Of a stretch of 64,000 nt of DNA, positions 34,534 through 45,914 are shown one piece after another. A model generated the notes under the pieces. That model was not told the DNA's origin. It saw nothing but the letters and a program-made list of their open reading frames with translations, and did no database searches. Both the position numbers and the translations under genes were made by a program. Every line of letters starts with the position of its first letter. Within the stretch, counting starts at the first letter, position 1. Source of the stretch: Rhipidocladum racemiflorum (Eukaryota; Streptophyta; Magnoliopsida; Poales; Poaceae); NCBI GenBank assembly GCA_036346355.1, contig CM070572.1:4161001-4225000 (forward strand), read 5' to 3'.

Positions 34534-35931
34534 TTGCCTCCGGCAAGGACCGTACCCGGGATCTTCGTCTCCGACCTCCATAAACCATCGATCCGGATGG
34601 GCCCGAGTGCCGGGGGCACCACCGACTCCCCGAAGACGGACGCTCTGCCCGAAGATGCTCACCCGCCCGAGTCGGATTTGGACGTCCTGAACGTCGAAAC
34701 CGACTGGAGGCAACCCTTCGTCGACCGGTTGACAAAGCGGGTCACTCTCGCCGACACCACCGAGGCTCGGCGCCTCGCCGGCGGGCTAAGTCTTTGTCCT
34801 GGTCGGCGCCCTCTACAAAAGGAGCCCGTCAGGAATCCTTCGGTGCGTTCCGACCGACCAAGGAAGCACCTTCGCCTGGACATCCACGACGGGGTGTGCG
34901 GGCACCATGCCGCGCCGCGGTCCCTGGTAGGAAAAGCCTTCCGACAAGGTTTCTACTGGCCGACCGCCGTAGCAGATGCGACCCAAATCGTCCGCACCTG
35001 CGAAGGATGCCAATTCTTCGCCAGGCAGACGCACCTTCCTGCGCAAGCCCTGCAGACAATCCCCATCACGTGGCCCTTCGCGGTTTGGGGGCTCGATCTG
35101 GTCGGGCCCTTCAAAAAGGCGCCCGGGGGCTTCACTCACTTACTCGTCGCCGTGGACAAATTCACAAAGTGGATCGAAGCCAAGCCGTTGGCGACGATCA
35201 CGTCGGCGCAGGCAGCAGGCTTCTTCCGCGATATTGTCTACCGCTTCGGGGTGCCCAACTCCATCATCACCGACAATGGGACGCAGTTCACGGGGAAGGA
35301 GTTCCTCGGGTTCTGTGATGACTTCAACATCCGAATCGACTGGGCGGCGGTCGCGCGCCCCCGGGCCAACGGCCAGGCCGAGCGGGCCAACGGCATGATC
35401 CTCCAAGGACTCAAGCCGCGAATCTTCAATCGACTGAAGAAATTCACGGGACGGTGGGCCGCCGAGCTACCCCCCGTTCTTTGGAGCCTACGAACCACGC
35501 CGACCCGATCGACCGGGTTCACGCCATTCTTCTTGGTGTTCGGAGCGGAGGCCGTCCTCCCGACCGACCTCGAGTACGGCGCGCCAAGAGTGCAGAACTA
35601 CAACGACGCACGGGGGCTAGAGGCGCAGCAAGACGACATCGACCAACTCGACGAAGCACGAGACGTCGCAGTCCTGCGCTCGGCCAAATATCAGCAAACT
35701 CTGCGCCGATACCACAGTCGGCTGGTTCGCAACAGGTCGTTTGAAGTCGGCGACTTAGTGTTGCGTCAAGTCCAGTCCACGAAGGGCAGGCACAAGCTCT
35801 CCCCACCCTGGGAGGGCCCTTTGACCATCGCGGAAGTCCTCCGACCCGGCACCTTCCGTCTCAAAGACACTGAAGGAAATCTCCTTACAAACGCTTGGAA
35901 CATAGAGAAGTTAAGAAGGTTCTACCCGTGA
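34534..35931 (+). pseudogene. Tat gypsy integrase (longest intact pol block)
   Basis: An uninterrupted 465-codon frame ends at the TGA at 35931. It includes part of the spacer, then GKAFRQGFYWPT, the zinc-binding CEGCQFFARQ, and the catalytic core: D in LDLVGPF, D in ITDNGTQF, E in GQAERANG. The C-terminal part has KLSPPWEGPLTIAEVL and IEKLRRFYP. All three DDE residues are present. Between 34789 and 34860 the reading is locally shifted, judged from the unusual residues. Integrase inserts the cDNA. Confidence 0.9.
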
Positions 35932-36759
35932 TCAGCCTACCCCTTCTCTGTACCATGCGAAAAGTTCGCAAACGAAAGAGGCTGCAGCGGTCGACAACCG
36001 ACCGAGTGTTTTTTCCCTCAAAACTCTCTCGCATTCTTGATCTGAAACCTTTGCGACCTCTCCCCCGGAGGCGGAGATCCCGAAGTGGTACTCTTTTCGG
36101 TTGCGTATGGAAGGGCGAGGGCAAAAATTTCAACGAAGAAAAAGACAGAAACGAAAGAAACGCAGCTACTTTATTCATTTATGGAGGAACATCGCCCCAA
36201 CCAAGAAGGAACCGCCCGCTACAATCTTGGTGTGCGCCCACTTGGCCAGACGCGGGGCGTCCCTCGACCATCGCTTTGCACCGGCACCCTCACCTCCCGC
36301 AGTCGGGGAACGCCTGCGACGAGGACGCCAACTCGCCGTGCGTCTTCACGCACGGCCTCGGCCTCGACCTCCGCCACCTCCCGCAACCAGGCCTGCTCCG
36401 CGCCAACCTCCTCTCGAAGCTGAGTGTAGCGGTCCGCCATAGCTCGCAAGGAAGGTTTTTTCCAGGCAACAGCTTCGATGAAGTAACAAGAGCGCCAAGC
36501 ACCTCCCCTTTTATAGCCCACGGTCACGGGAGGCACCAGGCGGCGGCGCCTCAAGATCACGCAAAGAAACGGAAGCCGGCGTCGGCCCAAAGATTCGAGG
36601 GCGGTCACGGTCACCCAGGCGAGTTAATCTTTCTTTTGAAAATTAACGCACGACCACAGCACGCTCAAGTGGTGCGCGGGGACTCCACCTCCAGCCCCCA
36701 CGCACCCCTCGGGGGCTGCATACGACCCCAGCGGTCGGTAACCTAGGACGATAACTCGA

Positions 36760-37100
36760 CCGGCCGAGCTATTCTCCCTCGTGGTATTTTCCTCAAACCG
36801 AGTGCCGCTGCCTACGCCCCCGCGGCTACGGCTCCTAAGCAGCATTTCGCGAAAAAAGGGATCGCCCGAGCGAAAGATAGCTTGATCGGTCGGGGCAATC
36901 CGACCTAGGATATCGTCAAAAGGGATCGCTGGCATAAGTCGTGTATCAACCGACCAAGCGATCTACCTCGCGGCTACTTCCTCGACCCAAAATGCTGCGA
37001 CCTACGCCTCCGTGGCTATGGTCCCGAAGCAGCACTCTGCGGGGAAACAAGTCCTCCGAGTAAGAGACGCTTCGGTCGGTCAAACGCATACGACTCAGGC
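36760..37100. repeat. Diverged ~195-bp direct repeat
   Basis: The block near 36762-36850 (ccctcgtgg...cctacgcccccgcggctacgg...gaagcagcatt-like) recurs at about 36956-37040 with substitutions, followed in both by a cggtcgg segment. Confidence 0.65.
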
Positions 37101-38412
37101 CAAGATCGGTAGGCCAAGAGAAAGCTTCACGAAAAAGGGCGATCGAGCCAAGCAGCGCAACGCCTTTTTTCAAGCCTCTTCTCCATAAGCACGCGCTCTA
37201 AGTCGCCTGTCTCACCCCGTGCTCTCTTTTTTGACGTAACTGGCACAACACCTACGCTCTCGGGGCACCCCCCACGGGCCCTGTAGCTACGGTCGTAAGA
37301 TTGTCCAGATAACAGAGGAAGCACGAGGTAGGCAGGCAAAAAACTTAAAACGACCCGACAGGTCGGATTCGTTCGAAGCAGTCATGTTCATTACATTTTG
37401 CAAAAGAAAAAACAAAAATTAATCATCTCCTTCCTTTCGGTGGAGGATATCCCGCGGCGAGATTCGGCGAGCGATCTCTTGAGCGCACGGGTCGACCCGG
37501 GCCATGAATGCCTCGACTTCTTCGTCGCTCCGATCAGCAGCAACGCCGCTCCCGACTGCCTCAAGGTCAACACCATCGTAGTAAGAGATGGTGTTGACCA
37601 AGGCCGACGAAGCGCCAAGCACCGCCGCCCTCTCCTTCCTTTATAGGCGCCTGGCAGGAACAGACGCGCCTCCGCACCCAACCAACGCCTCCTCACGCGA
37701 ACCGACGCAGTCGCCGACCGTCTGCCTGCCACCTCGCCCACTACTCCGTGCGTGCGCATGTCCATTTAAATCCCGGGCATTAATCGCTCAGACAGAAGGC
37801 CGCCTCGCGCCCGCCCGCGCAAAGATCGCGAGCCTCGCCGGCTACAATGGGCCAGGGCGCCCCACGCCAAGAAAGGTATGAAAACGGCCCACTGGGCCGC
37901 CCGGCCTCGGGAGAGCAAGCGGCCTACGGGCTCGCGCCCGAGGCCCGGCACCGTGTTGGGGTTACGAAGGCCAAGTCCGGTCGACCAGAACTAAAGCCGC
38001 CCCGGCACGTAAAACAGAGCGAGGGGCGGACCGGGGTGAGCTCTTAGTGAGCCTCCAGTTGGGTCGGCGGACAACCCAATCACCCTAAGCCGCATCCGGG
38101 ACCATACCTCACACTCTCCCGCTGAGCTCATCCATGAGTAGCGGCCAGCCGCGCTCCGGGTCGGCGGACGACCCGGTAGCCCGACACGGGATCGAGTAAG
38201 GAAAGGTTCTCATGGAGTGCCCACAGTGGGTCGGATGCCCGCGCCGGGAGTTACGTCCGCTAGGGAACGACCCCCCTCAAGGGGGATCGCCTAGATTCCA
38301 CCCGGATTGCCCGTTTGTAGCTCGCACGAGCACGGCGTTCAAACCGACGAAGGTAAACGCGCGTTCGCTTGCATGACTCTAGAAGGTCCCATAAACATGG
38401 CGTCGAGTCCGG

Positions 38413-38890
38413 CCAGGGTAAAAACCCCGGCCGGCTCTCAGGCCGGCTCGGGGGCTCGAACTACACCCGCGGGTGCGCTCAGCCTTGCCCAGCCCTTTAG
38501 CGGCCAGTTGCCCATGATCGCGCCAGCGGCGTCGCCGACCTCGGTCGTGCCGGCCGCCTCCGATCAGGTAAACCCCGCCGGCTCTCCGACCGCTCGAGGG
38601 CTCGAGCTACACCACCAGGTCTTCGCGCCACCGGGCCCGCTGGCGGCCCATGATGGCGCCAGCCGAGCGTCGCCGACCTCAGGGTCGTGGCGCCTCCGTC
38701 AGGTAAACCCCGGCCGGCTCTCCGACCGCTCGGGGCTCAAGGGGCTACACCCAGGGTGCGCTCGCCTTGCCGGGCCCTTTGGCGACCTGACTACCCGGTC
38801 GCGCCAGCCGGCGTCGGCCCGACCTCGGTCGGCGGCGCCTCGATCAGGTAAACCCGGGCATCTCTCCGACCTGCCAGGGCTCGGGGCTCT
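38413..38890. repeat. ~150-bp tandem repeats abutting the 3' LTR
   Basis: Units begin with caggtaaaccccggccgg-type sequence at about 38415, 38566, 38700 and 38848. Each continues with ctctccgaccgctcgggg, a cgccagc segment and cgccgacctcgg. Spacing is about 150, 134 and 148 bases; the last unit is partial and ends at the LTR. Differences between units are largely length changes in C and G runs. Confidence 0.8.
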
Positions 38891-39453
38891 TGGCGAGTAC
38901 CGATTACCATGGGTACCCCAGCGGCCCAAAAGATGCACAGCCGACCAGGCGATCGAGGCCCAAAGTCACGATCACGGCAAAGACCGAAACCGCGACCAGG
39001 TCTCCGATATCCCAGAGAAGCGACGGCATTTATTGCGTATCAGGCGCATTAAATGCCAGCCATAATAACGATGACGTAGCGGCACAAGTTCCCGACCTTC
39101 GCATTCATTGTGAGCGACGCAGCGACTACGGCGACCTGCGGCAGGGCAGGGGGAGTCGGCGGCCAGTCCCATCAACCCGCCACTTTCGGGCGGCCAGAAA
39201 CCTGATCTTTTCCTCTTTTTTTTAACCAACAGTGTAACCTTCCTCCTTGCCTATATAAAGGGGGGAGGGGCGAGCATGTAAAGGGGGACGAACGATCAAG
39301 AATCAATACAATCCACCTCACACGAACTGGAGTAGGGACGTTCTGCCCGAACCAGTATAAACACCAGGCCTCTTGGGTCGACCATTCGGGGAGAGGGAGC
39401 GCGCGACCCCCTCCGACCATAAATTCGCATTGCCGGTGCACGAAACACCGACA
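38891..39453 (+). repeat. Tat gypsy 3' LTR (563 bp)
   Basis: It starts tggcgagtacc (one substitution from the 5' LTR) and ends gaaacaccgaca, followed directly by catcc and kinase intron sequence. The TATA box is at 39252-39259. Confidence 0.95.
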
Positions 39454-39458
39454 CATCC
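39454..39458. repeat. Tat gypsy TSD (right)
   Basis: catcc matches 16601-16605. Removing the element and one copy rejoins the kinase intron exactly as in copy 1 at 6107-6120 (gcatgcatccatatatc). Confidence 0.93.
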
Positions 39459-39537
39459 ATATATCAAACCATCACAAGAACTGATATAATACTCATCAAA
39501 ATGTCAAAGATAGCGCGACGCTTTCTTGGTTAATCAC

Positions 39538-41035
39538 CTTCTGTTTCGCCTTTGGCGCCTCCTTGCATCTTTGTCTTTGTACATGTCCATGGTCTGCTTC
39601 AGCTCCAACCACAGTCGCCTCATCTCTGCCTCCATGTCTTCCTGCATTACACCATTGCAAAACTCATCTAATGCACGTCAAATTCATTCTTGTTTTGGTA
39701 CAATTTGCATGTGAATTTGTACATACCATGGGATAGGAGGACCTCTGGGATTGGGACATACTCTCCTTGCCGAGGGAGTTGCCCCAATTGACTGGCGTGC
39801 GCGCCGCCTCGAAGCTGTGGTGGTCGTGGCCGTCCGACCCACTTGACACTAGCAACGGGCACGAGTACCGCTCCATGCTCCGGTGGCCGGCGCAGATGAA
39901 CAATATGTCGGACGACTCGGGCAGCGAGAAGTCCGGGAATGCCTTCCTCGCCGACGCGTTAAGGCCCCTAGCGAACGGCGACCTGCCCCATATGCAGTGA
40001 GATATGATCAACCACTTCTTGGTTCTTCAATTCTTCGCAAGCTACCACGTGGTACAACTACAATCTTACATGATCAAATTGTTTTGCAGTCTTGGTGTCC
40101 CGGCAGCATCACCTGCCAGTTTCTGTGTTGGAGAAGAAGGCGTCCATTTCTGTGTGGGCACGTGCTCGGGCTTGGGCCCCTGGATCATCGTCCGGAGCGG
40201 CGAGATGGCCGGCGCCTGGCGGATGGCCTGGCGCACTGATGACACCTTGCCGCCTTTCGAGATAACGTACACCGTGCTGAAGTCCGGCGCCATCTTGGAG
40301 ATGTTGCTGGGGATGTCCGCCTTGAACCTTCACGAACCAGAGGCCAACCAAGCGGGATCAGAACGCCTTCAGTTCACTGCAATGATTAGGACACGAATTA
40401 ACAGAGAGGCATTGGTTACTTGACAAAGCCGCTCCTCGTGGTGGCACCGACGACGAGCTTCTCGACGGCGGCGTGCGCGGCGAACTCGACGATCGACTTG
40501 GACACGTCAAGGTCGTCCAACACCACGTCCTTGCAATTGATCTGCATCTCAATTAATATCCTCTAGATCAAGGACGTGCAAAGTTACATTTACATTCAAA
40601 TGGCGATCGAGATAGATGCAATGGATGCATGCGTACGTCTTTACGCATGCAGAAGCAGCGGAATGGGAGGAAGAGGTACTTCATCTGCGGGTCCGTTGGC
40701 TTCTTGTACCCGGCCGCGTCCTCCACCCCTCCTGCAACACCATGCATGCCACTGTAAACTCAAACACACGCCATCAAAAAGAAGAAGAAGAAGAAGAAGA
40801 AGAAGAAGAAGAAGAAGAAGAAGAAGAAACTGAGAAGAAACCATGGAAGAATCAGGAATTGATGCTTGCCTGAGGTGCCCGTGGTGTTGACATGGACGAG
40901 GACGACTGTCTGGCCCTTGTGGACGAGTCTCTCGATGGCGTATTTGAGTGCGTTCTGGCTGTTCTTGTCCTTGTCGATGCACACCACCACAAGCGGGTAG
41001 CTGCTGCCGTCCTTCCCGTCGCTGAATTTGCCCAT
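39538..41035 (-). pseudogene. USP-domain protein kinase, copy 2, exons 1-6
   Basis: Exons on the minus strand: 40870-41035, 40637-40731, 40420-40541, 40070-40327, 39727-39982 and 39538-39641. Exons 1-5 join in frame and give a complete USP domain (VVVCIDKDKNSQNALKYA; LFLPFRCFCMRKD; EKLVVGATTRSGF; VYVISKGGKVSSVRQAI) and linker. The first intron has a GC donor (CAG|GCAAGC). Exon 6 is 104 nt against 102 nt in copy 1, a +2 frameshift that ends the protein inside the coiled coil. Exon 7 is 22.8 kb away and truncated (16382-16593), so no kinase domain can be made. A USP-only product is the most it could encode. Exon sequence is about 90-95% like copy 1 by eye. Confidence 0.88.
40781..40829. repeat. 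(GAA)16 microsatellite in kinase copy 2 intron 1
   Basis: About sixteen uninterrupted gaa units are present. The matching place in copy 1 (7430-7456) has only two short interrupted runs, so the tract expanded in copy 2 or shrank in copy 1. Confidence 0.92.
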
Positions 41036-42480
41036 TCCTCCAAGAGCTAATCGATCAGTCAGCCTTGATTGCTTCTGCCTCCTCTAATGCTTCCGTATAC
41101 TGTTCGAATTGGTAAGATTAACTTGGCCTCTAGTTCTTCTATGCTATGATCCTACAATTCTACCATCGATCGTTCATGCTGTGAAAAATTGGAGAGCTAC
41201 TGTTCATGAGAGGAGCTTAGGGATCTCTTTTAGACTTTTACGCGTGTTCTCTGACCTCTTGACTATTATTAAACAGGTTATTTTTAAATGCATGTGGTGG
41301 TTCTTAAAACGACCCGTCAGAATGTTATCCTTTTCTTTTTACAGCTGAGTTGACGGATAGCCACCAATCGCCCCCGCCCTTCGTTTTGCCTACAAATTGG
41401 AGCGTGACATACTGATGTTAACAGGTAAGATGATGTGGATATTAAATAAATTGCCAAGGGCACCTCCAGCTTTGCAGTTGTATAGAATCAAAGATCTCTT
41501 TTACAAAGAACCGTAAAATGCTGATGATCAGAACTGATCTCCAGCGCAGGACTTCAAAAGGCACCAAATCTTTTTAGTGTTCAGTTTAGAGTGAGGATTA
41601 ATCTGCCGATGAACTCACGCATGCACGGTACTATCACCTTCCAATAGCATAACTTTAATCAGGACACCTTCCATGGCTCTGGTGCAGTAATTTAAAATGC
41701 AGGAAAACTGGCATCAGATGTGTTCTTTCTATTTTTGGAGAGAAAAAAGGCAACTTTTGCATGTTGCAGCTTCCAAATTCCAATATTGTACAACCAGAGG
41801 AAATCAAGCTTCTAAAATGCATCTTCACAAAATCTACATCATTAATCTAAGATTTACAGGATTACAGTTTCCCCTTCAAAAAGGAGAAAAGATTTACAGT
41901 ATTATCAATTTTATTTACAATATTCAGCAATGTAAACAAAAGGTCAGATGTTCTGATCACCCGGCGACACCTCTCATTATCTTAACATATGCCGTACAAA
42001 AGATGATTACCTCTCCAGCTGAATTCATTGGCAAGAATCAGCAAGTTAAACCAGTCTAGACTAGAAAATTGTCTATCATATGGTAGATGACATCTTCTCC
42101 GTCTGAATTGATTGGATGGATCCTAACCTGCATCCAGGGTCAGCCAACGATCAAATGCTTAAAATTCTTACACTGTAATCCTATTTGTAAAGGTACAATT
42201 TGGTAAATCAAGCACATGTATTTTATCTAGCAGCAAAAGCAAATTTTGTCCATTCCTATTGAACAAAAAAAATATCATAAGTATCTTGAAGCAATGTTTC
42301 ACAGCTACTGATCAGGTCCTAACACAAAAAAATTGTTGCCACACCACACAAATGCAACTCCCAATAGAGGGGATGTCACTTGTCAGCCTATATGACTTCA
42401 CTGTGGGTTAAAAAATATGGATGGGAGAGCAACTGTACAATAATAATTATATACAAACTGCTACAATATTCAAATCATAC
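41036..42480. other. Kinase copy 2 5' flank and lipase 3' region
   Basis: 41036-41390 repeats 7664-8000 and is the kinase upstream region. 41395-42415 is absent from copy 1 and is probably the lipase 3' UTR. At 42413 a lipase last-exon remnant is visible on the minus strand (KSYRLTSDIP). A 120-codon plus-strand frame at 41697-42059 has no recognisable motif. Confidence 0.6.
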
Positions 42481-45400
42481 CTGGATATTATTATGGGCAT
42501 TGTATCTTAGCCAGCTCTTATGAAAGCATACATCCACACGCTCCCAGGTCACTTTTGTAAGGCCATGGATCATCATCTCTGCAATAATAATATCCCGTAA
42601 CATAGTAGAAAACCTACTACTACAAAATCTCTAGTTTAAAAGGATACGATATACAGTGCACATCATACTCTTATCAGTAACTTCAAATTAGCTGAGGTTA
42701 TGAATTTACTATTGATAGGTGAAGTTGAGTATTGGATTCCTTTAGTACTCAACATCTTTTCGGAGTGCAGCTTCTCTAAACGCTTCATGCAACTTTTACA
42801 GGTAACTCTATCATGACTTAATCAAAAGAACAAAACCAAGTTTATACTATGACATGAATTACACTGGTTATTACCTTCCAGGCCATCTGCGAGCGAAGCT
42901 TCAGCAGAGTCCTCTTGCTGATGGTCTTCCGAATTACCAGTATCAACATGAATAACATGTGGATACTTTTCATCATTGGCTGTTAACCGAAGCTAAAATG
43001 AATAGACAGGCCAGGTAATTAAAACGTCAGGGTAAAACATACAGAAAGATTGTTTATGCTTCTTAGCAGATTGAAGAAGTGAAATCCTAATTTACTTTGG
43101 GTAACTCATGCTGACGCCGAATCGATGATGTCCTCCAACCAACTATATCTTTTTCGATATGTTAAGGGCACACGCAATCACAGTCGATTCTTGAGCAATC
43201 AATCACCATTTAACACAATATACAAAATATATGAAGTTTGAGTGTGTTACATCTGTTGGATACGATCGTATGTTATATTTGCATAGGCAACACGGCGCTT
43301 AAAAGAGCGCAAAGCGGACCTGCAAAAGAAACAAGATAATAAGCATGTGCAATTGCAGCAAAATAGGTTTGAAGGTATCAATTTCACTTCATGCAAGTCC
43401 TGGATTGATACATGAATTTCCCGTCATCACAATCTTCAACCATTCGTAGGAGAAGTGGAGGCTTCCCATCATCCCTGTCCGTAAGAAACAGATGTTTACC
43501 GGTTCTTCCAATTATAAAATGTGCGGTTTCTGCAGCAGTTCGCTCCAAAAGCGGAATACCAAAAAGATATGGCAGCTGTGGACAACATAAATGTCAGCAG
43601 GGAATACAATTTTCTGTCGTCATTGAGATTGTTTTATCACGGAGTTCAGGCGCAAACACAACGGAACATTAATCTCCACGGCACGCAACTGTTTGTAAGG
43701 AAGAAAATATAAGAACTGTATAACATCAGTCAGTGTCAGGGAAGCAGACTTTTTTTAGAAGAAAAAAACAACAGAATGTGTAGAAATGATAAATGGGCAA
43801 TGATGCTTTTGTTTATTTGTTTGTTTATTTATTTATTGAAAGATCTAGCTTTGCTGGCTTAAATTAATAGCAGAAGATGGTGCCTTGATCTATAAAACAA
43901 GGCTACTTTGTCCATGAAAACAACAGTTTCTGGGATAAGCTGCCCCTTAGCATAATTATTCAAGTGGATCCTTGTTCACTAGTTAAAAGTATTCCAACTC
44001 CATTGGAACAAGAGTGAGATTCGGCGCGCAGTAGTGTTCCTGAACTACTGTCTATTTCCAATAACAAAAGAGGGAGTAGGAGATAACAAAACAGATAGAA
44101 AAATATTCATTAGTCAGTTGGTTGTGGAGGCTTATGGGATTTGAGTTGAAAGACATGGGCTAACAATGAGATGACAACATATGCAAGAGTCTTGGACTTG
44201 TAAGCATATCAGAACTTAATATAGAAATGAGAGAAGCAAAGACTTATCGCTAACCAAGTGTAAGAGGGAAGGCATACTAAGTTTAGTAATGGGCATCTAT
44301 CTGCCTCCCACTGACAAATTGGTATCAGTACTGAGTGTTAAATACAAATAGCCCTAAAGCTTACTTGTTTATTCCACCTTGAGCCCATGTGTGGTGTAGC
44401 TGACGCTATGAAATTCATTGGTTCTAAACCAGCTATTTTACCGCCTTCATATATTTTCTGTTCATCAGACTGCTTATCCATATCAAGACATGATTCTTTG
44501 CTTATTGAGGGTTCATATAGTTTTCCAATTGCATATCTTGAAACCAATCCACCAAGTGAATGAGCAACAAAAGAGATTCTCCGCAAATTTCTTCTCCTGT
44601 GGACAACTTGACGAACCTGCGTAATAAATATCAGGTTCATGTATCATTTAAAACCATTTTGTATCTCCTATTAAACAAATGCATGCTTATTTTTAGCAAT
44701 GAACATGAAATTTGAAACTATCTTGAGGTACATGAAGAAAGGATTGACACAATCGACAGTGAGTGATACCTCTTCAGCCAGCCTCTCTCCCATTAAATCA
44801 ACTCCATCATATGTTAACTTTGAATGATTGCACTGACTACCTGCTTCGACAAATTTAATAAGGCACAAAGTTCTACCTGGTGCGCCAGAAAGTAGTAGTG
44901 CATCATGTAGTAGTCAGGTCAATGTAATCATATAGCTCACACCGGGAAGGGCAAATTTATGTAAGTATGAACTATGTAGTATAAATCGACAAGGGATAAT
45001 TGTAGCTGTATTTGCAGCGCCTGGAAATCAGTTGTTGTGTCATGTCAGTGTGATATTACTTTAATATTTTCAAAACTACAACCAAGCATTCAGCACATCT
45101 GCTATCTTACTGGGAGGCAAATTCTGCAAAATATCATGTGGTGGTGTCTTTGGGAATTTCCCTAACTAGTACGTGGTTTTACAATTTCCCCAACCTTCTA
45201 TCTCCACATTTCAATTCAATTTCCCCAACGTAATTCCATGGCATACAGCGCTGCTAAAATACATCCACAGAAAAGAAATGAAAAGAGCAATAAGTAGAAT
45301 AAACTCACGATGCACATAGACTTTCCCCGGCAGTCTCTTCACGAACTGCTCCGCCGCAAACTTCCAATCCGCCGAACTGATCGAAGCCCCAAATCAGCTT

Positions 45401-45914
45401 ATATCAAACTAGTAAGCAGCAGTAAATCATAAACAAAAAAGATATCGCTCACCGACCTCCCGTAGAGCCCGTTGACCATCACAACGAGGTGATCGGCCTC
45501 CTCGCTGCCGACCTCCTCCTCCTCACGGCTTCCGGCGATTCTCCCTTCCTCCTCAGCCGTGGCATCCGCCTCCGCATCCGCAGTTGGAGGCTGAAGCGGC
45601 GGCGACAGGAAGCACCGTATCCAGTTCGCCAGCTCCAGCCTTTCGCTCCCCGACCTCTGCTTGCGCCCGGGCAGGAACCCTAGATCGAGCCGCGGCGGCG
45701 GTGGCCACCTTGAGCTACTCCGGCTGCGGCTACGGCTGCGCACCCAGGGCGCGCTTGGAGACTGACCCATTCGGGGGACCAAGAGACGGGGTCGGCGGCG
45801 GCGAGGTGGGGAAGGGGAGGAGGTGGAGGCGGAGACGGAGGCGGCGAGGTAGCACGTGGCGGAAGGGCAGAGCCTGGAAGAGGCGGGCATTCCCAGTTGG
45901 TTGAAGGGGATCAT
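42481..45914 (-). CDS. DUF676 family serine lipase/esterase (alpha/beta hydrolase)
   Basis: Nine exons join in frame on the minus strand: 45457-45914, 45309-45376, 44770-44840, 44365-44616, 43412-43575, 43264-43319, 43096-43148, 42875-42992 and 42481-42578, all with GT-AG junctions. The product is 438 residues from the ATG at 45890 or 446 from 45914; the second is the first in-frame ATG. DUF676 landmarks: DHLVVMVNGLYG, SADWKFAAEQFVKRLPGK, KLTYDGVDLMGERLAEE, nucleophile serine near residue 211 in SFVAHSLGGLVSRYAIG, SATPHMGSRWNKQ, FIIGRTGKHLFLTDRDDGKP, VGWRTSSIRRQHELPK and TWERVDVCFHKS. The N-terminus is Ser/Arg/Pro-rich and could be a plastid transit peptide. These enzymes hydrolyse lipids or esters; the substrate is unknown. 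Final exon: the best acceptor (CACAG|TGAAG) gives an immediate TGA after NNIQ. It is the parent of the fragment at 8095-8921. Confidence 0.85.

Larger units (their letters stand above)
35932..38890. other. Tat gypsy 3' non-coding region with internal repeats
   Basis: About 3 kb separates pol from the 3' LTR. It is GC-rich and has no convincing gene on either strand; several 100-280-codon frames lack motifs. Two repeat systems are visible: diverged copies about 195 bases apart at 36762 and 36956 (shared gctac...gaagcagca and tcctcgaccc-like segments), and about 150-base repeats at 38413-38890. Long 3' regions are usual in Tat elements. Confidence 0.75.
16606..39453 (+). mobile_element. Ty3/gypsy retrotransposon, Tat lineage, interrupted by CACTA-A
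   Basis: Two LTRs (16606-17174, 38891-39453) bound gag, protease, reverse transcriptase, RNase H, a second RNase-H-like domain and integrase. A 5-bp target-site duplication, catcc, flanks it at 16601-16605 and 39454-39458. It sits in the intron between exons 6 and 7 of kinase copy 2. The extra RNase H after the usual one and the long non-coding 3' region are known traits of the Tat lineage (RIRE2/Grande/Cinful-like). Without the 12.7-kb CACTA-A insertion the element would be about 10.1 kb. Several frameshifts and a double stop in gag make it non-autonomous. Confidence 0.95.

Noticed and set aside
34813..35806. Several minus-strand frames over the integrase
   Set aside because: Antisense shadows of a GC-rich integrase with clear DDE motifs on the plus strand.
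35895..36746. 283-codon plus-strand frame after the gypsy pol
   Set aside because: It overlaps the pol end in another frame, is low-complexity Pro/Arg/Ser rich, and other frames are open too; no domain was recognised.
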